From Bacillota bacterium (GTDB lineage: Bacteria; Bacillota_E; JAJZYS01; JAJYTV01), in contig JAJZVM010000040.1 in the NCBI GenBank assembly GCA_021845645.1, positions 1 through 29,892 on the forward strand: a DNA stretch of 29,892 nucleotides. The letters run 5' to 3'. Below are positions 24,152-29,892 of the stretch, one piece after another; position 1 is the first letter of the stretch; every line of letters begins with the position of its first letter. The position numbers were made by a program, and so were the translations under genes. Under the pieces are notes generated by a model, which worked only from the letters and a program-made list of their open reading frames with translations, made no database searches and was not told where the DNA came from.

Positions 24152-25316
24152 GCGGCGCCTCGGCGAACACCCGGGTCGGCACGAAGGCGTACCCCTCCAT
24201 CAGGCGCCTCGCCGTCCTGCCGAGCGTCGCTCGCAGCACCTTCGGACCCTCCGGCCCGAACTCTACCTGGGACTCTGTCTCGATCACGCCGGCCGGATGG
24301 CCAATGCGCACCACGACCGCGCCACGCGCCTCGGGGCGTAGGACCTCGTGCACCACGGTGTCCGGAATATGGGCCGCGACACCGGTGCAGGCGGTGGAGG
24401 TGCCGGCATACGTCTTGTGTGTCACCTGCATGTACATCAGGCGCGAGACGACATCCACCTCGTCCGCCCGCACCTGGCCCTCACCCAGGTAGCGCGCGTA
24501 GTCCTTCGGCTGCGAGACGACACCGATGATGGGCGTTGCCGGACTTTCGGCCTTGCCACGGGATGGTGCGGAGATCATGCCCATGCGGAACGCGGCCGCG
24601 GAGCGGATCCGCTCCAGCCTCTCCAGGAGCGCGGGACTCCTGTCGATCTCGTCCGGGGATTCGTCGCCGCGCATGCCGACGTCCGCGGCTCGGACAAAGA
24701 CATGCGCATTACCGATGTCCACAAGCGACACCTCGAGGGTCCCCAGTCCCTCCACCGGCAGCCGGTCGACCGGCGATCCGGTGGGCAGGAGACGACCCGT
24801 GGCACCACCTGCGGTATCCCCTAGATCCAGCTGGATTCGGGCACCCGTGCCGGGAACGCCAGGAATGGCGTAGTCGCCCGTGTCCACCGGCTTGCCGTCG
24901 CAGACCGGAACCTCGATGCGGAGCACGCGATCGAGGTTCGTATTGTACGCGCGCACGACGGTGACCGGTTCCACGGCCCGAACGAGCCCCTCGTAGACAG
25001 CGTAGTGGCCCACCGCTGACGATATGTTGCCGCACAAGCTGCGCAGGTCCACGACCGGCTCCGCGATCTCGACCTGCGCGAATGTGTAGTCGATGTCGAC
25101 GTCTGGCTTGCGCGGCGGCCCGATGATCGCCAGCTTGCTCGTCAGTGGATCGGCGCCGCCAAGTCCGTCGATCTGACGCCTGTCCGGCGACCCGAACAAG
25201 GCGAGAATGACCTGGTGGCGCAGGGCCGGATCCCGCGGCAGATCCCCCTCCCGCAGGAAGAGAGCCTTGCTCGTGCCGCCTCGCATGATGACACACCGGA
25301 TCAGCGAACTCTTCAT
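24144..25316 (-). CDS. PrpF-family C=C isomerase (methylaconitate/methylitaconate isomerase-like)
   Basis: A 390-residue protein with the diaminopimelate-epimerase-like fold of the PrpF family. Signature blocks are IMRGGTSKALF (10-20), GLGGADPLTSK (51-61) with the conserved lysine K61, and LCGNISSAVG (94-103) with C95. PrpF moves a double bond in methylaconitate; the related methylitaconate isomerase (Mii) converts 3-methylitaconate to 2,3-dimethylmaleate in nicotinate fermentation. The start ATG 25316 has GGGGGGA upstream. It overlaps the flavoenzyme gene by eight bases and follows a racemase-like gene whose stop codon lies in a hairpin. Which acid is isomerised cannot be read directly, but the companions favour a branched dicarboxylate or tricarboxylate. 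Confidence 0.9.
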   Translation of the reverse strand: MKSSLIRCVIMRGGTSKALFLREGDLPRDPALRHQVILALFGSPDRRQIDGLGGADPLTSKLAIIGPPRKPDVDIDYTFAQVEIAEPVVDLRSLCGNISSAVGHYAVYEGLVRAVEPVTVVRAYNTNLDRVLRIEVPVCDGKPVDTGDYAIPGVPGTGARIQLDLGDTAGGATGRLLPTGSPVDRLPVEGLGTLEVSLVDIGNAHVFVRAADVGMRGDESPDEIDRSPALLERLERIRSAAAFRMGMISAPSRGKAESPATPIIGVVSQPKDYARYLGEGQVRADEVDVVSRLMYMQVTHKTYAGTSTACTGVAAHIPDTVVHEVLRPEARGAVVVRIGHPAGVIETESQVEFGPEGPKVLRATLGRTARRLMEGYAFVPTRVFAEAPHA

Positions 25317-25346
25317 GTCGTTCCCCCCAAGACGCGACAGCGCCGC

Positions 25347-25371
25347 CGCCTGACACTCCCGGCGTCAGGCG
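25347..25371 (-). promoter_or_regulatory. Hairpin spanning the stop codon of racemase paralogue B
   Basis: CGCCTGAC (25347-25354) and GTCAGGCG (25364-25371) form a perfect 8-bp stem with a 9-base loop. The TGA stop of the racemase-like gene (25365-25367) lies inside one arm, so a ribosome reaching the stop would open the hairpin. No U-run follows. It could couple translation of the gene to message stability or to prpF-type gene expression. Confidence 0.45.
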
Positions 25372-26156
25372 TAGAGATCCGGTCCGTAAAAGTGGTGCAC
25401 CTGCGCGAGCACGTCGCCCTCGGGCGGTCGGTAAGTCAACGCCTTGCTTGTGAAGGTGCCGAGCAGCCCGCCCAGCTTCACAGCTGTCTCGCCCATCTTG
25501 ATCAGACTGGGGATACCGTCCAGGATTGGTGCCCCATCGACCTCCCGGATGCCGAGGTAGCTCAAAAGGACCATGAGGGTTCCCCCCGCGGGAAACAGGA
25601 CCTCCGCCCCCTGGGCAAGGCACGACCGGGCCGCCGTCCGAAACTGGTCAAGAATGGCCGCCTGTGCATCACCGGGGACGAATCCGGCCGCCAGCGAGGA
25701 GAGCCTGGTCACCCGCATCAGTTCGACGGCTGCCATCTGCTGCCAAAGCCCATAGCGCCGGACGTTCTCGAGGATCCGCGGAGTGAACTTCGGGTTGACG
25801 GTAATGACGCCGTAACGGCGTCCCATCATGCAGGCCAAGTGCAGGTTCGTCTCGCACAGTCCGAGCACCGGGATGTGCAGAAGCTCGCGGCATTCGTCGA
25901 CACCGGGGTCGAGAATATTGCCGAGCAGGAAGGCGTCGAAGCCGAGCTTCTCGGCCTGGATCGCGTTGTCGAGCACTTCGCGGGTGTCCCGGTATTCGAG
26001 ATAGCGGTACTGGTCCGCAACGCCGCCACCGCGCTCGATGGCGTGGATTTCCACCTCTGTCCCGGGATCCGCGGACATGCGGACGGCCGCCCGCAGCGCT
26101 TCCCCGTACTGACCGCGCTCGCTCGCGCGCGCAAAGCTCTGGTACCAAAGCCGCAC
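25365..26156 (-). CDS. Asp/Glu/hydantoin racemase superfamily protein, cysteine-less (paralogue B)
   Basis: A 263-residue protein beginning MRLWYQSFARASERG, with the same block order as the protein at 12489-13280 (PGTEVEIHAIERGGG, LLGNILDPG, LGLCETNLHLACMMGRRYG, APILDGIPSLIKMGE). The usual catalytic cysteine sites hold N80 and P189-A190 (FPAGG), so a cysteine-based racemase reaction is unlikely. GTG 26156 is chosen because it gives the same N-terminus and exactly the same length as paralogue A. It has AGGAG ten bases upstream, while the earlier GTG 26165 is only one base from it. It lies 38 bp after the FAD dehydrogenase paralogue and 48 bp before the PrpF-type gene. The function is unknown. 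Confidence 0.84.
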   Translation of the reverse strand: MRLWYQSFARASERGQYGEALRAAVRMSADPGTEVEIHAIERGGGVADQYRYLEYRDTREVLDNAIQAEKLGFDAFLLGNILDPGVDECRELLHIPVLGLCETNLHLACMMGRRYGVITVNPKFTPRILENVRRYGLWQQMAAVELMRVTRLSSLAAGFVPGDAQAAILDQFRTAARSCLAQGAEVLFPAGGTLMVLLSYLGIREVDGAPILDGIPSLIKMGETAVKLGGLLGTFTSKALTYRPPEGDVLAQVHHFYGPDLYA

Positions 26157-26194
26157 ACCGTTCACGCTCCTCGCAGGCGACCTTACCGCGATCG

Positions 26195-27574
26195 TCAGGA
26201 AGCCTTTCGGGTCGCGGCCTTACCGGCGATGCGGCCGAACACGGTGGCCTTGCCGAGCGAGGTGCCGGTCATGTAAGCGGCGCCATGGAAGCCGCCCATG
26301 ATCTCGCCGGCCGCATAGAGATGCGGGATCGGTTCGCCGAACACGTCGGTGACCTCGGCCTGGGGACTGACGGTGATGCCAGCGTAGGTAGCCACGATGC
26401 CCGTGACGGACGGGTAGGCGTAGAAAGGCGGTCGGTCGATCTCGACGAGATCGCCAAAGCGGTGCGTCAGGTGTTTGCGCCCGAAGGGGTCCTCGCTGCC
26501 GCTGCGCACCATCTCGTTGTAGGTCCGCACGGTGTCCTCGAGTTGCGCCGCGGGCACCCCGATTTTGTCCGCCAGCTCGGCGAGAGTCGGGGCCGTCACC
26601 ATCAGGCCCTGCTCGAGGCGGCGACCGAAATCGAAGATCGTGTAGCCAGGGATGGACGCATCCATGACTTTCTGGTCGAGGATCTGGAATGAGATCGCGT
26701 CCTCCTGCAACAGGCAGGCGTCCCCCAGGAGCTTGTAGTCGAGCGACTCGTTGACGAACCTGCGTGCCGACTTGTTGACGGCGATCGCTCCCTTGTAGAC
26801 GGCCTCGAGACCGAGGTGCTGCCCGACCTTGGTCTCAGGGAAGTTGCCGAACGTGCCCTTGACATACGGCATGTCCCGCAGGCCGGCACCGAGCTTCCAT
26901 GCCATCTTGAGACCGTCGCCGACATTGCCCAGTGCGCCAAGCAGGAGGGCCTTCTCCTTACCCGGGGCGAACGCCGCGATCATCTCCTTGTTCTGGCCGA
27001 AGCCGCCGCTCGTGAGGACGACGCCGCGCGCGGCCTCCAGGAGGTACTCCGTCGCGCCCTGGCGGGCTCGGACACCGCTCACCCGCTTGGTCTCGGAACC
27101 CTGGACGAGCCGCTCCGCCGCGCAACCGGTCACGATGTGGACGTTGGGGAGGCTCTCCGCCGTCCGGTGCAGGAGATCGACGACCATGCGCGGATTGGCG
27201 AGGTGCGAGCGCGGCACCGATTGTCCCGATGCCGCCTGGACGGACATGAACTCGACACCGCGCTCACGGAGCCAGTAGTAGGCGTCGAGCTGGCTGCGCG
27301 CGTACTGGGCGACCAGCTGCGGGTCGTTCTTGCCCTGACCAACCTCTAGGAGATCCTGGGTCAGCAATGCCTCGGAGTCTACGATGCCTCGCTCCTTCTG
27401 CATGTCGGTGCCGGCGAAGGCGAAGGAGCCACCCGCAAGCACGCTGCTGCCGCCAACCTCCGCCTGCTTCTCCATGAGCAGGACGTCCGCTCCTTCCTCC
27501 GCGGCCGACAATGCCGCGACATGCCCCGCAAGACCCCCACCAACCACCAGGACTTCGCACTCCAGCCGTTCCAT
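26195..27574 (-). CDS. FAD-dependent dehydrogenase, fumarate reductase/3-ketosteroid dehydrogenase type (paralogue B), first gene of unit 2
   Basis: A 459-residue flavoprotein, identical in length to the one at 16609-17988 and sharing GGLAG (13-17), QAASGQSVPRSH, SGGFGQNKEMIAAFAPGKE, RDMPYVKGTFGN, SLDYKLLGDAC, FGRKHLTHRFG and TGTSLGKATVFGRIAG. It should catalyse hydrogen removal or addition at a C-C bond, using bound FAD. The start ATG 27574 has GGGGGAG five bases upstream; the longer frame to 27742 would run through the operator-like element and is rejected. It heads unit 2, with element 2 (27628-27654) 53 bp upstream. Why the cluster needs two such enzymes is not clear: different intermediates or different electron acceptors are both possible. 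Confidence 0.86.
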   Translation of the reverse strand: MERLECEVLVVGGGLAGHVAALSAAEEGADVLLMEKQAEVGGSSVLAGGSFAFAGTDMQKERGIVDSEALLTQDLLEVGQGKNDPQLVAQYARSQLDAYYWLRERGVEFMSVQAASGQSVPRSHLANPRMVVDLLHRTAESLPNVHIVTGCAAERLVQGSETKRVSGVRARQGATEYLLEAARGVVLTSGGFGQNKEMIAAFAPGKEKALLLGALGNVGDGLKMAWKLGAGLRDMPYVKGTFGNFPETKVGQHLGLEAVYKGAIAVNKSARRFVNESLDYKLLGDACLLQEDAISFQILDQKVMDASIPGYTIFDFGRRLEQGLMVTAPTLAELADKIGVPAAQLEDTVRTYNEMVRSGSEDPFGRKHLTHRFGDLVEIDRPPFYAYPSVTGIVATYAGITVSPQAEVTDVFGEPIPHLYAAGEIMGGFHGAAYMTGTSLGKATVFGRIAGKAATRKAS

Positions 27575-27627
27575 GTCTGCTCCCCCTAAGTCCCACCAAA
27601 GACGTATCCCGTGTGGTCGGCCTGTAT

Positions 27628-27654
27628 TTCTGCATTCCTGTATACAGTTCCTGC
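27628..27654 (-). promoter_or_regulatory. Operator-like element 2 with TGTATACA core
   Basis: TGTATACA at 27639-27646 is centred in the 10-bp palindrome CTGTATACAG, with TTCTGCATTC on the left and TCCTGC on the right as in element 1. Only positions 11, 20 and 21 of the 27 differ. It lies between spoVK and the first gene of unit 2, 53 bp upstream of the start codon, where a repressor would block initiation. The GntR protein of this window is the likely ligand, by inference. Confidence 0.65.
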
Positions 27655-27698
27655 GTCCGTTGCCGCGATTTCCATATGCGATTAGTCCTCGGGTGTCC

Positions 27699-27739
27699 GT
27701 GGAGGCTGCTGGCGCCGCCCTCCGCGGGCCAGCCTCCAC
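27699..27739 (-). terminator. Hairpin after spoVK, possible terminator without U-tract
   Basis: GTGGAGGCTG (27699-27708) and CAGCCTCCAC (27730-27739) form a perfect 10-bp stem with a 21-base loop, starting seven bases after the spoVK stop. It is correctly placed to end the spoVK message before the operator of unit 2. There is no U-run, so termination would have to be of the weak or non-canonical kind. Confidence 0.4.
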
Positions 27740-27746
27740 CAAGCCC

Positions 27747-28700
27747 CTAGGCGAAAAAGGCGCTGTCGGGCGCGACCCACGGTGGCGCGTCCCCCGCCGC
27801 CCGAGGGAGCACCGACTGGAGTTCGGGCAAGTCCACTGCCTCTATGGTCGTCAGTTCGGCGCGCCGCCAGCTGCGCTGGCTATCCAGGCGAAGAGCCTGG
27901 CGGCGCAATCCCGCCTCCACCAGGTTACGCACCAGTCGGGCATTGCCGGTAAGGACCCCGCCGCGCCGCTCCGCTTCCTGGAGCAGGGCACGCATTCTCT
28001 CGCGGGCCCCCGGGTCGAAGTGGCAGTCCTGCTGCGAGAGCATTTCATCGGCGATCAAGAGGAGCTCTTCGGCGCAGTAGTCCGGGAAGTCGAGCAGGAT
28101 CGGCAAGCGCGACGAGAGTCCCGGGTTGCTGGCGACGAACCGGTCCATCTCGCGCGGGTAGCCGGCCAAGACCACGATGATCTCCGCGCGCCGGTCCTCG
28201 ATCGACTTGACGAGCGTGTCAATCGCCTCGCGGCCAAAGTCCCGATCGCCGCCCCGGGCGAGAGCATAGGCCTCGTCGACGAAGAGAACCCCGCCCAAGG
28301 CGCGGCGGATCGCCGCACGCGTCTTCTGGGCCGTATGGCCAATGTATTCCCCTACAAGGTCGGCGCGCTCCACCTCGACGAGATGTCCGCGCTGCAGGAG
28401 GCCCGCGCCGTAGAGAATCCGGCCAAGATGCCGTGCCACTGTCGTCTTGCCGGTACCGGGGTTTCCCTTAAACACCATGTGGAGGGTCTGGGGCTGTGTG
28501 CGCAGGCCGGCCGCCTGCTTGCGGGCCATCACGCGCTGCAGGGCCAGGAGCTCGTCGACGGTCTTCTTCACCGGCTCGAGTCCGATCAAGCGCCTGAACG
28601 ACTGCAGGGCCTGCTCGCCCTCCAGGCGCCGCCCGACGTCAGCCCCGCCCTCCCGCCGAGCCGTTGCCCGCACCACCTGGATGCTTGGCCTGCGTGCCAT
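27747..28700 (-). CDS. spoVK: AAA+ ATPase, SpoVK/CbxX family
   Basis: A 317-residue cytosolic AAA+ ATPase. Walker A is GNPGTGKT (79-86), Walker B is GGVLFVDEAY with D142 and E143, and NPGLSSRLP carries the arginine-finger region. The blocks RADLVGEYIGHTAQKTR, ARGGDRDFGREAIDTLVKSIED and LAGYPREMDRF follow Bacillus SpoVK (stage V sporulation protein K) nearly word for word and fit it better than the rubisco activase CbbX; no rubisco gene is near. The start ATG 28700 has GGGAGGTG upstream; an upstream in-frame start at 28724 is less likely. It is not obviously part of the catabolic units and probably marks the edge of the island. It is divergent from the MFS gene, with a 111-bp gap showing no clear promoter. 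Confidence 0.85.
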   Translation of the reverse strand: MARRPSIQVVRATARREGGADVGRRLEGEQALQSFRRLIGLEPVKKTVDELLALQRVMARKQAAGLRTQPQTLHMVFKGNPGTGKTTVARHLGRILYGAGLLQRGHLVEVERADLVGEYIGHTAQKTRAAIRRALGGVLFVDEAYALARGGDRDFGREAIDTLVKSIEDRRAEIIVVLAGYPREMDRFVASNPGLSSRLPILLDFPDYCAEELLLIADEMLSQQDCHFDPGARERMRALLQEAERRGGVLTGNARLVRNLVEAGLRRQALRLDSQRSWRRAELTTIEAVDLPELQSVLPRAAGDAPPWVAPDSAFFA

Positions 28701-28811
28701 GGAGACACCTCCCGCACGCTCCACTTCTTCGCCCGGCGTGCAAGGGATCCTGGCCCGTCCCGACGCAGGGAAGCGGCAGTCTCTGCGACGAATGCACTGT
28801 CCGGTGATGTG

Positions 28812-29892
28812 ATGACCACGGGACCGAGATCCAAGGTGCCCGCGCTACTGCTCCTGGTGCTCGCCACCGCCGCGCAGGTCGGCATGTCCACCATGCAGCA
28901 GGGAGTCGCGGTCCTCAGCTACGCTCTTGGCAAACCGCTCGCTCTCAACCTGGCCCAGACAGGCACGCTTGTAAGCGCAACGTCCATCGGCATCATGCTG
29001 GCCATGTTTTTCGGCGGCATGCTTATCGACCGCTATGGCGTTCGTCCCGTGCTCCTCTCCGCTTCGGTCGTGACCGTGCTGGCCGGCGCGATCATCGCCA
29101 GCCAGACAACCTATTTCGGGCTCGCCCTTTCGCTGACGGCGACTGGCCTGGGTCTCGGGGCCCTGCCGATCGCCGGCGCCCGCGTCATCTTCGACGGCTA
29201 CGCCGGCCGCTCGCGCGGCCTCGCGATGGGGATTCGCCAGACCGGCGTCCCGCTCGGGGCGGCCATCGCCGCTGCTCTGCTGCCGTCACTCGCGCTGATC
29301 TACGGTCCACGCTTCCCCTGGCTTTGGCTGGCTCTGATCGCGGCCGTGCTCAATCTGATCCTGGCATCGGCAGCCCCAACCGCGCCGCGCTTGGCGCCGG
29401 CCGACCGGCCGCCGCTCGGAGGAGACCTGAGGCGTATCGCGCTGCCCGCCCTGCTCGCCTTCATGCTGGCATCGGGCCAGTATGGCCTCCTGACGTACAC
29501 CGTGGTGTCGGTGCCCGGTGGTGTTGACCCTGCCACCGCCGGAATCCTCCTCGCGATCGCGCAGCTCGGCGGCGCCGCAGGGCGTGTCGGCTTTGGCCAG
29601 TTGAGCGACCGTCTGCGCAGCAGGTCGGCTGTCGTCGCCATGGCCGCCGTGCTCGGCGCGGTGGGCATCGCCGTCGCGACCCACCTGGGCGGCGTGCCGT
29701 TTGCGGTCCGCGGCGTAGCCTTCTTCTTCGCGGGTGCCGGGGCCATCGGCTGGAACGCGCTCGTCCTGACCTGGGGTGGAGAGCGGGTGTCGGGCGGGCG
29801 TTCGGGCCAGGCGATCGGGCTCATCGGCACGTCCGTCTTCGCGGGCTCCGCCGTCTGGCCGCCTCTCCTGGGACTCCTGGCCCAAGCGGGCG
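28812..29892 (+). CDS. MFS transporter, incomplete at the window edge
   Basis: An open frame of 360 residues that runs off the right end without a stop, so the C-terminus is missing. It is hydrophobic throughout, with roughly ten membrane segments. It carries the MFS loop GGMLIDRYGVRPVLL after helix 2 and MGIRQTGVPLGAAIAAALLP, closely matching the same block in the MFS protein at 8669-9898. The start is ATG 28812, or GTG 28809 just before it. Neither has a visible Shine-Dalgarno sequence, so translation may be leaderless or weak. It is divergent from spoVK. It could be a second carrier for the pathway or an unrelated neighbour; the substrate is unknown. Confidence 0.85.
   Translation, partial: MTTGPRSKVPALLLLVLATAAQVGMSTMQQGVAVLSYALGKPLALNLAQTGTLVSATSIGIMLAMFFGGMLIDRYGVRPVLLSASVVTVLAGAIIASQTTYFGLALSLTATGLGLGALPIAGARVIFDGYAGRSRGLAMGIRQTGVPLGAAIAAALLPSLALIYGPRFPWLWLALIAAVLNLILASAAPTAPRLAPADRPPLGGDLRRIALPALLAFMLASGQYGLLTYTVVSVPGGVDPATAGILLAIAQLGGAAGRVGFGQLSDRLRSRSAVVAMAAVLGAVGIAVATHLGGVPFAVRGVAFFFAGAGAIGWNALVLTWGGERVSGGRSGQAIGLIGTSVFAGSAVWPPLLGLLAQAG

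Noticed and set aside
18037..25316. A complete 2-methylcitrate cycle operon
   Set aside because: PrpD-, PrpF- and PrpB-like genes are present, but no citrate or methylcitrate synthase and no propionyl-CoA ligase. The added Tct, ETF, flavin and lactonase genes do not fit that cycle.
27747..28700. The AAA+ protein as the rubisco activase CbbX
   Set aside because: The block sequence follows SpoVK more closely and there are no rubisco or Calvin-cycle genes in the window.
29286..29885. A 199-residue minus-strand open frame near the right edge
   Set aside because: It is antisense to the MFS gene that starts at 28812, whose plus-strand translation has clear membrane segments and the RQTGVP motif.
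1..29892. tRNA or rRNA genes, CRISPR arrays, insertion sequences
   Set aside because: I saw no repeat-spacer pattern, transposase frame, terminal repeats or tRNA-like cloverleaf in any intergenic region by eye.

Overview
This 29.9 kb window is high in GC and almost completely filled with genes. Nearly all of them lie on the minus strand in what look like two long catabolic transcription units. The likely host is a high-GC spore-former-type Bacillota. The evidence is a SpoVK-like AAA+ ATPase (27747-28700), strong AGGAGG-type ribosome binding sites before most genes, and frequent TTG and GTG starts. The tricarboxylate-binding protein TctC has a plain Sec signal without a lipobox cysteine, which suggests an outer membrane. 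A diderm Bacillota lineage such as Limnochordia would fit both facts, but this is an inference and not proven by the window.

Layout. Positions 1-296 are non-coding. An aldo/keto reductase (297-1301) and an FCD-type GntR regulator (1371-2069) follow on the plus strand. Unit 1 runs leftward from 19664 to 2053: SDR, PrpB-like C-C lyase, FAD dehydrogenase, tctC-tctB-tctA transporter, two Asp/Glu-racemase-like proteins, a 3-hydroxyisobutyrate-dehydrogenase-like enzyme, a DUF6282-type amidohydrolase, an MFS transporter, LeuC/LeuD-type hydro-lyase subunits, SDR, metallo-beta-lactamase (MBL) hydrolase, a second kind of FAD dehydrogenase, and ETF beta and alpha. Unit 2 runs leftward from 27574 to 19965: FAD dehydrogenase, racemase-like protein, PrpF-type isomerase, Old Yellow Enzyme/dienoyl-CoA-reductase-type flavoenzyme, MmgE/PrpD dehydratase and an MBL (lactonase-like) hydrolase. 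The right end holds spoVK (minus) and a divergent, incomplete MFS transporter (plus).

How it may work together. Import of a di- or tricarboxylate by TctABC (and the MFS carriers) would feed flavin-, NAD- and ETF-linked redox steps. The acid would then be isomerised (PrpF type), hydrated or dehydrated (LeuCD and PrpD types) and split by a KRCGH-motif lyase. The isomerase, hydratase and lyase classes match the end of nicotinate fermentation (methylitaconate, dimethylmaleate, dimethylmalate, then propionate plus pyruvate). They also partly match the methylcitrate cycle, but no citrate-synthase gene is present. The true substrate is unknown.

The two units share a near-identical 27-bp element with a TGTATACA core upstream of their first genes, which is probably the operator for one common regulator. 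The units also carry a duplicated pair of genes (459-residue FAD dehydrogenase plus 263-residue racemase-like protein). All three racemase-like proteins lack the two catalytic cysteines of the family. Several gene borders carry strong hairpins with no U-tract.
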